Shown: in pieces, positions 49,236 to 57,523 of the stretch | How positions within the stretch are numbered: position 1 is the first letter of the stretch | How the letters are laid out: each line of letters starts with the position of its first letter | Source of the DNA: Streptomyces griseoincarnatus | GTDB taxonomy: Bacteria; Actinomycetota; Actinomycetes; Streptomycetales; Streptomycetaceae | Length of the DNA stretch: 64,000 nt | NCBI GenBank assembly: GCA_014649575.1 | Contig: BMTH01000012.1 | Coordinates: 158,122-222,121, forward strand | Direction of reading: 5' to 3' | Made by a program: the position numbers and the translations under genes | The notes under the pieces: generated by a model | Databases searched by the model: none | Told to the model about the DNA's origin: nothing | Seen by the model: only the letters and a program-made list of their open reading frames with translations

Positions 49236-50264
49236 CTATTCCTTGCCACCCGAGGACTCCGTCCCGTGCGTCGACTGGTCCAGGGGGTGCACGGCGATGG
49301 CGATCTTGCCGCGCGGGCGGCTGCGGCCCTCGCCGATGGAGCCGCCTTCCAGCAGCACGTGTGCCTTCGTCACGTCGGCCAGCGGCAGCACGGCACCGAT
49401 CACCGGTCGGAGCCGCCCCTGGTCGACGAGTCGGCCGAGGGCTTCGAGCTTCGCCCGGCCGGGACTGACGAAGACGAAATGGTAGGTCGCGTTGACGCCC
49501 CATGCGGCGAGCAGGTTCTGGGGTTCGGGGGTGTCCACGATGGACACGACGCGGCCTCGGTCGGCGAGGACCTCCGGGCTGCGACTGAGGGTGTCCCGGC
49601 CCACGGTGTCCAGGACGACGTGCGCCCCGCCCAGCGCGCGGATCTGCGGCACGTAGTCACCCGCCGAGAAGTCGATCGCGGTGTCCGCCCCGAGTTCGGT
49701 GACGAACTCGTGATCCCTGGTCCGCGCGGTGGTGATCACCTCGGCTTCGAGCGCACTGGCGATCTGGACGGCGACCGAGCCGACCCCGCCCGCTCCGCCG
49801 TGCACCAGGACCCGCTCCCCGGGCCGCACCCCGGCACGTTCGACCAGCGCTTCCCACACCGTCATGCCGACGAGTACGAGTCCGGCGGCCTCGACGTGCG
49901 ACAGGCCGGCGGGCTTGCGGGCGACCAGCGCCTGGTCGACCACGTGGAACTCGGCATAGGTGCCCTGCCCGGCGAACATCGGTGCCAGGTACCAGACCTC
50001 GTCACCCGGCTGGAAGTCGTCCGCCCCGGGGCCGGTCTCGACCACCACGCCGGACACGTCGTTGCCGATCACCGCGGGCAACGCGACCTGGTCGCGGTAG
50101 TCGCCGCGCCGGGTCTGCAGGTCGAGGGGGTTCACGGACGTGGCCATCACCCGCACCAGCACCTGACCCGGTCCCGGAGCAGGTCGCGGCAGCTCCCGCG
50201 CCGCGAACGCGACCTCCGGATCACCGAAACGGACAAGTTCCACTACTCGCATCGAAGAGGACAT
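49236..50264 (-). CDS. Zinc-free quinone oxidoreductase/MDR family protein
   Basis: A 342-residue NADPH-dependent medium-chain reductase. It has no structural or catalytic zinc cysteines. The cofactor loop is VLVHGGAGGVGSVAVQIASA, with upstream NPLDLQTRRGDYRD and IGNDVSGVVVETGPG. It reduces quinones or enones. The ATG at 50264 is used; ATG 50252 is an alternative without a ribosome site. The MarR gene 170 bp upstream in the same direction is a probable regulator. Confidence 0.92.
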   Translation of the reverse strand: MSSSMRVVELVRFGDPEVAFAARELPRPAPGPGQVLVRVMATSVNPLDLQTRRGDYRDQVALPAVIGNDVSGVVVETGPGADDFQPGDEVWYLAPMFAGQGTYAEFHVVDQALVARKPAGLSHVEAAGLVLVGMTVWEALVERAGVRPGERVLVHGGAGGVGSVAVQIASALEAEVITTARTRDHEFVTELGADTAIDFSAGDYVPQIRALGGAHVVLDTVGRDTLSRSPEVLADRGRVVSIVDTPEPQNLLAAWGVNATYHFVFVSPGRAKLEALGRLVDQGRLRPVIGAVLPLADVTKAHVLLEGGSIGEGRSRPRGKIAIAVHPLDQSTHGTESSGGKE

Positions 50265-50435
50265 GCAACCACCGTAAATCGACCGCACTGGACGCCCCAC
50301 GGCCTATTGGGCTCCCTTGCAGGATTGACCAGGTCGGCCTAGAGGCCGGCGATCAGGGTGTCGACGAGGAAACGGAAAGGGGGCGGTTCCGTACGACTGC
50401 GACGTCATGCAAGCCAACCCGCCGCCCCGGACCGG

Positions 50436-50900
50436 TCAGTCGGGCTGCTTCTCGAGGTGCTCGAGAACACGGGCCGAGATCCTGGCCATGACGGCAAGGT
50501 CGTCCTTCGACAGGGCATCGATGAACAATCGGCGGACGTGCTCGACGTGCAGGGGCGCGGCGTCTTCGATCGCCCGGTGGCCGGCCGGGGTGGCGACGAC
50601 GAAGGCTCCGCGCCCGTCGTCGGGGCACTCCTCCTTGGTCACCAGCCCGCGCTTCGTCATCCGTCCGACCTGGTGGGACATGCGGCTTTTCTCCCACTCG
50701 ACCAGCTTGGTCAGGTCCATGAAACGCATCCGACCGCCGGCCTCGGTGAGCTTGGCCAGCACGATGTAATCGGCGGCGGACATACGGGAGTCGGCCTGGA
50801 CCTTACGGGCAAGACGCCCGATGAGCTTCTCCTGCATCCGGATGAAACCGTCCCAGGCCGCCTGCTGCTCCTGGGTCAGCCAGCGCGGCGATACGTTCAT
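50436..50900 (-). CDS. MarR-family regulator
   Basis: A 154-residue winged-helix regulator: RMSAADYIVLAKLTEAGGRM leads into the recognition region FMDLTKLVEWEKSRMSHQVG and the wing KRGLVTKEECPDDGRGAFVV. The C-terminal helix forms the dimer. A single Cys in the wing (EECPDD) could be redox-active, but this is speculative. The ATG at 50900 is the natural start (MNVSPRWL). It probably controls the oxidoreductase downstream; a palindrome at 51237 is a candidate site for it too. Confidence 0.9.
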   Translation of the reverse strand: MNVSPRWLTQEQQAAWDGFIRMQEKLIGRLARKVQADSRMSAADYIVLAKLTEAGGRMRFMDLTKLVEWEKSRMSHQVGRMTKRGLVTKEECPDDGRGAFVVATPAGHRAIEDAAPLHVEHVRRLFIDALSKDDLAVMARISARVLEHLEKQPD

Positions 50901-51236
50901 GGAACGAGCGTAACGAGGTCTGCGGCCCCATCGGCGAGGGTCGCAGCCGCCCTCGCGGCAAGATCGCCGTCGCTGTACACCAGTGATCGAGGATTTCCGC
51001 TCACCGCACCCCTCCCCCACACCGCCTCTGGATCGACCGGCCGCAGAGCGACAGCAGAGGGAGGCCGTGATGCCTGGTCAGGTGAGCGCGGTGACCCCAA
51101 CGAGGGGCACTCGTTCGGCGAGCCCACCCGCATGCCTTCAGACTGCCCACCGGGCTCGGAGTGGAAGGCGAGGAGCCCTCGACTCGCTCATCGAAGGGCC
51201 TCGCCTCCCAGGGGTGGATGGGGCGGCGTCGCAAAA

Positions 51237-51250
51237 GTTGATGCATCAAC
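51237..51250. promoter_or_regulatory. Perfect palindrome, candidate MarR operator
   Basis: GTTGATGCATCAAC is a perfect 14-bp palindrome 76 bp before the acetyltransferase start and 337 bp upstream of the MarR start. TTGATnnATCAA dyads are typical of MarR-family sites. The rest of the 50901-51325 gap shows no supported gene. Confidence 0.55.
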
Positions 51251-51325
51251 CGGACACGGTTAAGGTGAGATCCGGCCCACGGAAAGCCGTCGAGCCGAGT
51301 GACAGCAGGCCTACATGGAGGGCAC

Positions 51326-51634
51326 ATGACAGTCGAGGTCAGCGACGTCCCCGAGGCGAAGCGCTACGAGGCCCGCGTCGACGGGGAGTCCGAGCCCGCG
51401 GGCATCGCGCAGTACATCCGTACGACGGAACTCATCGCGTTCGTGCACACCGAGGTCGAGCCGCAGTACGAGGGCCGGGGCATCGGGTCCGCGCTGGCCC
51501 GCACCGCCCTGGACGAGGCACGCGCCGCGCGACTGCGGGTGCTCGCCACCTGCCCCTTCTTCGCGGGCTGGATCGACCGGCACCCCGAGTACCAGGACCT
51601 GCTGTACCAGTCCCGAAGCAAGGTCAGTGACTGA
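51326..51634 (+). CDS. Small GNAT (YjdJ/GCN5-like) N-acetyltransferase
   Basis: A 102-residue protein with the compact GNAT core: ARVDGESEPAGIAQYIRTTE, FVHTEVEPQYEGRGIGSALA (acetyl-CoA pyrophosphate loop Q/RxxGxG/A, here EGRGIGSAL), then LATCPFFAGWIDRHPEYQDL, the C-terminal motif of the YidJ/NATD1-type family. The target is unknown. The ATG at 51326 has GGAGGG upstream. A strong palindrome in the promoter suggests repression by a MarR-type protein. Confidence 0.9.
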   Translation: MTVEVSDVPEAKRYEARVDGESEPAGIAQYIRTTELIAFVHTEVEPQYEGRGIGSALARTALDEARAARLRVLATCPFFAGWIDRHPEYQDLLYQSRSKVSD

Positions 51635-51913
51635 GAAGGACATACCGGCATCGACGTCGACCAGGTCGGCCCCTGCCGACCCCACCGCATCGATCGCCAA
51701 GCCGGCCTCGGTACCGAACCGCTCACCCACGGCGAGGCCTTGATCCACCGCGTCCGCGCGCTCTCCTCTCATGCCGACAGCCGCCGTCACCGGGCGTACT
51801 GTGTGGATTCGCTCCCCCTCGTCTTCCTGCGGCAGGACATCGGCATGTCGCTTCCCGCGCGGAGTGAATCGCATCTCCAATGAAGCGATCGACCGACCGA
51901 CGAAGGAGGACGC

Positions 51914-53227
51914 ATGAGATCCATGATTCCCGACTACCTGGCCGAGGCACTGGGGGAGGTGGCTGCGGATACGACCGGCGAGACTGCCGGTTACATCCCT
52001 GAGCTGGCGACAGCGGACCCCGAGCGACTCGGGGCTGCCTTCGCCATGGTGGACGGTGAGGTCTACGGCGCCGGTGACATCGACACCGCGTTCACGATCC
52101 AGTCGATCTCCAAACCGTTCGTGTATGCGCTCGCCCTGTCGGACCGGGGATTCGACCAGGTGCTTGCGAAAGTCGGAGTCGAGCCGTCCGGGGAGGCGTT
52201 CAATGAGATCTCCCTTGAAAGCGGCACCGGGCGCCCTCTCAATCCCATGATCAACGCGGGCGCGATCACCACTCACTCGCTGGCCGGCCCGGAGGGCCTC
52301 CAGCCGACTGAGCGCGTCGAACGGATCACCGACGGCCTCTCGGCCTTCGCGGGGCGCCGGCTGAAGATGGACGAGTCGGTACATGCCTCGGAGATGGAGC
52401 ACGCGCACCGCAACCTCGCCATCGCTCACATGCTCGGCAGTCACGGCGTCCTGACCGGCGATGTGCAGGCCGTTGTCGACGGCTACATCCGCCAGTGCTC
52501 CCTGCTCGTCACTGCGCGCGATCTGGCCATCATGGCCGCGACCTTGGCGAACCGCGGGGTGAATCCGCTCTCGGGCGAGCGGGTGGTGCCGGAGCCAGTG
52601 GTACGTCAGGTACTGAGCGTCATGTTCAGCTGTGGAATGTACGACGCGGCAGGTGACTGGGCGACCCAGGTCGGCATCCCGGCCAAGAGCGGGGTGGCCG
52701 GAGGCCTTATCGGCGCACTTCCCGGACAGATCGGCATCGCCACGTTCTCACCACGACTGGACAGCCACGGGAACAGCGTTCGCGGGGTGTCGCTCTTCGA
52801 ACGCTTCTCCTCGGACATGGGTCTGCATGTGATGGAGGTGCCCGCCGCCGCCCGCGCGGCCCTGCGCACCCATCACGTCGTCGGCAGCGGACCCAGCGCC
52901 CTGCGGGTCCTTCAGCTGCAGGGTGGACTGGGATTCGCCGGAGCGGAGAAGGTCGTTCGGGAGGTGGTGGGCGCCGCCCACCTGGAGGTCAGGGTGGCCC
53001 TGGACCTCACACGGGTGCACTCGATGGACGACGTCGCGCGACGCGTGCTCCTGGAGGTTGTACGCCGGCTGACGCTCGACGGCCACGAGGTCTACCTCGT
53101 CGACCCTGAAGAGGTCATGCCCGACCCCGATCCCGGCGACGGCGGCCGGGTCACGGTCGTGACCCACCTTGACCAGGCCGTGAACGCGCAGGACACGAGC
53201 GCTGCCCTCAGGAGCCGTCCCCAATAG
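51914..53227 (+). CDS. glsA: Glutaminase A fused to a STAS domain
   Basis: A 437-residue cytosolic protein. Residues about 10-305 are a serine-dependent beta-lactamase-like glutaminase, hydrolysing glutamine to glutamate and ammonia; the catalytic Ser64-x2-Lys67 is in TIQSISKPF, with NPMINAGAI, EMEHAHRNLAIA and KSGVAGGLIG as further signatures. Residues about 320-430 form a STAS domain (VLQLQGGLGFAGAEKVVREV; HLEVRVALDLTRVHSMDDVA), as found in many anti-sigma antagonists and in some bacterial and eukaryotic glutaminases with regulatory tails. The STAS residue usually phosphorylated (Ser in the DLTRVHSMDD loop) is present. GAAGGAGG precedes the ATG. Confidence 0.93.
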   Translation: MRSMIPDYLAEALGEVAADTTGETAGYIPELATADPERLGAAFAMVDGEVYGAGDIDTAFTIQSISKPFVYALALSDRGFDQVLAKVGVEPSGEAFNEISLESGTGRPLNPMINAGAITTHSLAGPEGLQPTERVERITDGLSAFAGRRLKMDESVHASEMEHAHRNLAIAHMLGSHGVLTGDVQAVVDGYIRQCSLLVTARDLAIMAATLANRGVNPLSGERVVPEPVVRQVLSVMFSCGMYDAAGDWATQVGIPAKSGVAGGLIGALPGQIGIATFSPRLDSHGNSVRGVSLFERFSSDMGLHVMEVPAAARAALRTHHVVGSGPSALRVLQLQGGLGFAGAEKVVREVVGAAHLEVRVALDLTRVHSMDDVARRVLLEVVRRLTLDGHEVYLVDPEEVMPDPDPGDGGRVTVVTHLDQAVNAQDTSAALRSRPQ

Positions 53228-53296
53228 GACACCGCCCCGTGGTGTGGCCGGGTTCCCGTGCCCCCGGCCACACCCGTGCTCCTCATCCGGGCGGCG

Positions 53297-56200
53297 TCAA
53301 CTCAGCGGCTCGATGCGGATGTTGCGATAGCGCACCGCGTTGCCGTGATCCTGGAGACGGACGGCCGCGGCAGCCGGGCCCTCGGGCGCGCCGCCGCCCG
53401 TGGGTCCGTCCACGGCCACGTCGTCGTGGACCTTCCTGCCGTTCCACACCACCGTGATCCGCGCGTCGGACGTCTTGTTGCCCTCGGCGTCGTAGCGCGC
53501 GGCGCGGAAGACGATGTCGTACGACTGCCAGGTCTCCGGCGGCCGGGCGGCGTTCACGTCGGGTGCCTTCTTCTGGTAGATCGCGCCCGCCTCGTCGGTG
53601 GCGAGGGTGGTGTCGCCGTAGGAGTCCAGGATCTGCACCTCGTAGCGGTCCTGGAGGTAGACGCCGCTGTTGGCGCGGTCCTGGCCGGTGACGTCCGGGG
53701 GCAGGTTCGGCAGCCGGTACTCGACGTGCAGCCGGAAGTCGTCGTAGCTGTCCTTGGTTCGGATGTCACCGCAGCAGACCTCCGCCGCCCCGCCGTCGAG
53801 CGGCCACTCCACAGGGCGTCCGTCGGTGTGCTGCCAGCGGTCGAGGTTGCGGCCGTCGAACAGGGTGACCGGGGCTCCGTGCCGGTCGACGGTGACGAGG
53901 TCCAGGTTGACGTGCCCGGTGTCGCCCTCGTCGACCCGGTAGGCGACGGTGTTGTGCCCGGCGCGCAGCCGTACCGTCTCCCGCTGCGTGGACCAGGTGT
54001 CCCAGTCGCCGGTGCTGCGCAGCTCGGTCTGCTTGATCTTGCGTCCGTTGACGTACAGGGAGACGGACTTGGTGCCCTGGAAGGGGTTCGGGCCGTTGGA
54101 GTAGCGCAGGCCCACGTCGTAGGAGCCGGCGCGGTCCACCGTGACGTCGAAGGTGGTGGCGGCTCCCTGGGTGCCGTACCGGTCGACGAATCCGCTGCCG
54201 GAGTAGCCGCGGTGGTCGGTGTTGATGCCGGCCGCCCCCGTGAGGGTGGCCTCCTCCGCCTCGTAGACCGGGCCGGGTGCGGGCTCGGCGCCGGGGAGGG
54301 CGTTGAGGGTGTACCAGGCCTCGGTGCTCCACAGGGTCTCGCCGGACGCGGAGCTGAAGGGGCGCGGGGAACGCAGATGCACCACGCGGCCGGGCTTGAG
54401 GCCGTCGATCGCCAGGGTGACCTTCCTGCGGTCGGCGGACAGCTTCGCGGAGGTCACCTCCAGGGTCTCCTCGGCGATCTTGGGGCCGCCGTAGTCGCGG
54501 GTCGGGGTGTAGCGCCACTGCTCGGCCCGGTAGTGGCTCACCAGGTCCTCGGCGGTCTCCGGCGACAGGGGCTGGGTGTACTCCAGCTCGAAGCCGCCCC
54601 TGCGTGCCCGCATGGCCTGGATGTCGAAGGTGTTGCCGCCGTTGGGCGTCAGCTTCTGCAGGCCGAACCTGAGCTTGCCCTCCTGGCCCCAGTTGCCGTC
54701 GGCGCCCAGACCTCCCACGTAGATCGCGCCGTCGGGGCCCATGCTGATGCGGTTCACGCCCGCTTCGAGTCCCTGGGTGAAGCGGAACACCGCGCCCTGG
54801 TACTGGCCCTTGACCTTCTCCAGGTAGGCGCGCTGGAGCCCGCCGTAGGTGACGTCGCCGAACAGCATCTGTCCCTTGAAGCGTCCCTTGGTCAAGTACA
54901 GCGGTGTGCTGGGCGAGTTGGCGATCTCGTTCTGCGGCAGCCACAGCACCGGCCGGGTCACCGGCTGCTCGTCGAAGGGGCCGGCGGGGTTGGTGTAGTG
55001 GTTGAAGAAGCGGCCCTGCTCGATCTGGACCAGCTTGGACGCGGGCAGCCAGCCGCCCTGGTTGTCGGTGACGAACATGCCGCCCCCGGGCCCCCAGCCG
55101 ATGCCGTTGGGCGTGCGCAGCCCTCCGGCCAGGTAACTGACCTTCCCCGTCTTCTTGTTCACCTTGACGGTGACGCCCCGGCCGGGGGCGGGCTGCGGGT
55201 CGGTGGTGGCGCCGCCGTAGTCGATGGCGACGGACAGGTTCAGGTAGAAGTGGCCCTTGTCGTAGAGGAGTCCGAAGGCGAACTCGTGGAAGTTGCCGCC
55301 GTACGGCCAGGTGGCGACGGTCCGGGACCGGTCGAGGGAGCCGTCGCCGTCGCTGTCGCGCAGCTCGGTCAGCTCGTGCTTCTGCGAGACGTAGACGGCG
55401 CCGTCGACGACCTTGAGACCCATCGGCTCCTTCAGCCCGCCGGCGATCTTCGTGGCCGTCACCTTGCCGGGCCCGGTGGAGCCGGTGGCGTGGTCGAGGG
55501 CGTAGATCTCACCGGCCGTGTTGTCGGTGCCGCCCCAGGTGCTCACCAGCAGCCGGCCGTCGGGCAGCCAGTCCATGCCCGTGACCTGCGGTTCGAAGCC
55601 CTCGGGGCGCAGGTCGGTGAGTGTGTGGTCGGGACGTACGGCGTTCAGCGGCAGGCCGTCGCCGGGCGAGTCGGTGATGCCCTCGCACTCCTTGCGGCCC
55701 GGCGCGGTCACCCGGACCACACCGGCGTCGGTGGTCAGCGCCTCGTTCGGCACGGTCGTGAAGGCGTCGGCGCCCGGCGGCCGCCAGGCCAGGGTGATCT
55801 GCTGGCCGCCGCCGCGCTCGAAGTGGTCGATGCGCAACGCGTGCATGCCCTCGGCGAGTTCGACGGTGCCGTCCTTGGGCTCGGCGCCGTGCAGCCCGTC
55901 GTGGTCGATCACCACCTGGTCGTCGATCAGCAGCCGTGAGCCGTCGTCGCTGGTCAGCCGAAAGGTGTACGCACCGGCGGCCGGCACGTGGACGTTCCCG
56001 GTGACCTGGCTGACGAAGTTGTCGGCGAACCCGCCGAAGTCGTCGGTCGACCGGAAGTCGACGACCGGGGCCAGCCGGTCGACGTTGGGGGTCTGGCCGG
56101 GCTTGAGGGTGCAGATCTTCTCGAGCGGGACCTGCACGTCGAACACGCGGAGAGTGACGCCCGGTTCCTGGGGCGGCACGTCGGCCCGCCCGGCGGCGCC

Positions 56201-56308
56201 CGGCCGGGCCGAGGCCAGGGGCGACCCCCATACGCCGCCCGCCAGGAAGGCGCCGACGAGCAGGCCGGTGAGTGATCTTCGGACATGCCGGTACAGCCGT
56301 GCGTCCAT
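53297..56308 (-). CDS. Secreted multidomain PA14/beta-propeller/CBM/DUF1080 protein
   Basis: A 1003-residue secreted protein. Signal peptide about 1-35 (SLTGLLVGAFLAGGVWGSPL). Residues about 50-190 form PA14 (FADNFVSQVTGNVHVPAAGA; DDGSRLLIDDQVVIDH). Residues about 220-640 form a sorbosone/glucose-dehydrogenase-like six-blade propeller (GMDWLPDGRLLVSTWGG; GLKEPMGLKVVDGAVYVSQK; GWGPGGGMFVTDNQGGWLPA). Residues about 690-810 form a CBM6/35-like domain (YEAEEATLTGAAGINTDHRG). Residues about 815-1003 form a DUF1080/3-keto-disaccharide hydrolase domain (TLFDGRNLDRWQH; NSGVYLQDRYEVQILDSYGD). The architecture suggests binding and oxidation or hydrolysis of a glycan outside the cell; substrate unknown. 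The ATG at 56308 has GGAGGC upstream. Confidence 0.85.
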   Translation of the reverse strand: MDARLYRHVRRSLTGLLVGAFLAGGVWGSPLASARPGAAGRADVPPQEPGVTLRVFDVQVPLEKICTLKPGQTPNVDRLAPVVDFRSTDDFGGFADNFVSQVTGNVHVPAAGAYTFRLTSDDGSRLLIDDQVVIDHDGLHGAEPKDGTVELAEGMHALRIDHFERGGGQQITLAWRPPGADAFTTVPNEALTTDAGVVRVTAPGRKECEGITDSPGDGLPLNAVRPDHTLTDLRPEGFEPQVTGMDWLPDGRLLVSTWGGTDNTAGEIYALDHATGSTGPGKVTATKIAGGLKEPMGLKVVDGAVYVSQKHELTELRDSDGDGSLDRSRTVATWPYGGNFHEFAFGLLYDKGHFYLNLSVAIDYGGATTDPQPAPGRGVTVKVNKKTGKVSYLAGGLRTPNGIGWGPGGGMFVTDNQGGWLPASKLVQIEQGRFFNHYTNPAGPFDEQPVTRPVLWLPQNEIANSPSTPLYLTKGRFKGQMLFGDVTYGGLQRAYLEKVKGQYQGAVFRFTQGLEAGVNRISMGPDGAIYVGGLGADGNWGQEGKLRFGLQKLTPNGGNTFDIQAMRARRGGFELEYTQPLSPETAEDLVSHYRAEQWRYTPTRDYGGPKIAEETLEVTSAKLSADRRKVTLAIDGLKPGRVVHLRSPRPFSSASGETLWSTEAWYTLNALPGAEPAPGPVYEAEEATLTGAAGINTDHRGYSGSGFVDRYGTQGAATTFDVTVDRAGSYDVGLRYSNGPNPFQGTKSVSLYVNGRKIKQTELRSTGDWDTWSTQRETVRLRAGHNTVAYRVDEGDTGHVNLDLVTVDRHGAPVTLFDGRNLDRWQHTDGRPVEWPLDGGAAEVCCGDIRTKDSYDDFRLHVEYRLPNLPPDVTGQDRANSGVYLQDRYEVQILDSYGDTTLATDEAGAIYQKKAPDVNAARPPETWQSYDIVFRAARYDAEGNKTSDARITVVWNGRKVHDDVAVDGPTGGGAPEGPAAAAVRLQDHGNAVRYRNIRIEPLS

Positions 56309-56433
56309 GCTTCTGCCTCCTGCTGGGTCGACCGGAGGGCCGGACAACTCCGGTGCGGATGACGCGTTTTCGCGAGTACGCCAACGGTTGCGCCGACACG
56401 CTAGGAGACTTCCGCTCAACTCGTCCATACTTT

Positions 56434-56453
56434 GTACTCGACGAGTTCAAAGT
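56434..56453. promoter_or_regulatory. Inverted repeat upstream of the secreted protein gene
   Basis: TTTG-ACTCG...AGT-CAAA is a dyad about 130 bp upstream of the start at 56308, in a relatively AT-rich patch. A LacI-like CAACCGTTGG (minus strand, near 56381-56391) lies closer to the gene. Either could be the regulatory site. Confidence 0.4.
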
Positions 56454-56473
56454 TCGTCGCACGGACAACGAAA

Positions 56474-56504
56474 AGGCGGGTCCCGGGAGTTACGGGGACC
56501 CGCC
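56474..56504 (-). terminator. Hairpin terminator after the DUF574 gene
   Basis: GGCGGGTCCC pairs with GGGACCCGCC around a short loop, 14 bp beyond the stop of the methyltransferase gene; the flanking AAAA gives a U run for minus-strand transcripts. Confidence 0.8.
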
Positions 56505-56517
56505 TCGGCGCGTGAGG

Positions 56518-57330
56518 TCAGGGCTTGCGTGCCAGGCCGCCGTGCTCGGCGATGACCTGCGGCTCGGGCGCGTCCTCGTCCGGACGCCACTGCTGCACGG
56601 ACACGACGCCCGGCTCGACCAGTTCCAGCCCGTCGAAGAAGGAGGTGATCTCCTCCACCGTCCGCAGGTTGTACGGCACGGCGCCGCTGGAGTTGTATCC
56701 GTCCTGCGCACGCTCGAAGACCGGGTCGATGCCGCGCGAGCCGTCGTTGATCGACAGGAAGCTGCCGGACGGCAGGGCCGCCATCAGCCGGTCGACGACC
56801 GAGCGCGCCTTGTCGTAGTCGGCGATGTGGCCGAGGATGTTGCTGAGGATCAGCGCGGTGGGACGCGAGAAGTCCAGGGTGTCGCCCGCGGCCTTCAGGA
56901 TGCGCTCGGGCTCCAGGACGTTCGCGTCGACGTACGCCGTGGCGCCCTCGGGCGTGGAGTAGAGCAGCGCGCGGGCGTGGGCGAGGACCATCGGGTCGTT
57001 GTCGACGTAGACGATCCGGGACTCCGGGGCGATCCGCTGGGCGACCTGATGGGTGTTGTCGGCGGTCGGCAGACCGGTGCCGATGTCGAGGAACTGGCGT
57101 ATGCCCTGCTCACCGGCCAGGTAGCTGATGTTGCGGCGCAGGAAGGCACGGCTGCTGCGGGCGATGGTGACGATGCCGGGGAAGACGGCGGTGTAGGCGT
57201 CGCCGGCCTCCTCGTCGACAGGGTAGTTGTCCTTCCCTCCCAGCCAGTAGTTCCAGATGCGGGCCGAGTGCGGCACCGAGGTGTCGATCTTCTGCTGCGC
57301 TGATCCGGGTGCCGTCGCAGGGTCGGTCAT
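56518..57330 (-). CDS. SAM-dependent methyltransferase, DUF574 family
   Basis: A 270-residue cytosolic protein of the DUF574 group, very abundant in Streptomyces. Features are SARIWNYWLGGKDNYPVDEE, QFLDIGTGLPTADNTHQVAQ (SAM-binding glycine-rich loop), IVYVDNDPMVLAHARALL (acidic residue of motif II) and GSFLSINDGSRG. The methyl acceptor is unknown. The ATG at 57330 is within the expected family start. It stands alone, bounded by a hairpin terminator. Confidence 0.93.
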   Translation of the reverse strand: MTDPATAPGSAQQKIDTSVPHSARIWNYWLGGKDNYPVDEEAGDAYTAVFPGIVTIARSSRAFLRRNISYLAGEQGIRQFLDIGTGLPTADNTHQVAQRIAPESRIVYVDNDPMVLAHARALLYSTPEGATAYVDANVLEPERILKAAGDTLDFSRPTALILSNILGHIADYDKARSVVDRLMAALPSGSFLSINDGSRGIDPVFERAQDGYNSSGAVPYNLRTVEEITSFFDGLELVEPGVVSVQQWRPDEDAPEPQVIAEHGGLARKP

Positions 57331-57523
57331 GAGTGCCGTCCGTGGTGTTCCGAGAGCTGTTGTCGCCGCTCAATCTACGGTCCCACAGCTCACCCGCGCA
57401 GGCTTGTTCGAAGGCCGTCGGATGTTCGTGCGGGGTCGCCGTCACGCTGGACGGCGACCCCGTTGCGCGGGCATATGCCGTGGGCATGACCCGCCCGTTG
57501 CTCGGGCGCTGATCAGGCGTCGG

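Noticed and set aside
48920..49249. 109-codon minus-strand frame between VOC and the oxidoreductase
   Set aside because: No family similarity or ribosome site, and a strong hairpin lies inside it; treated as intergenic.
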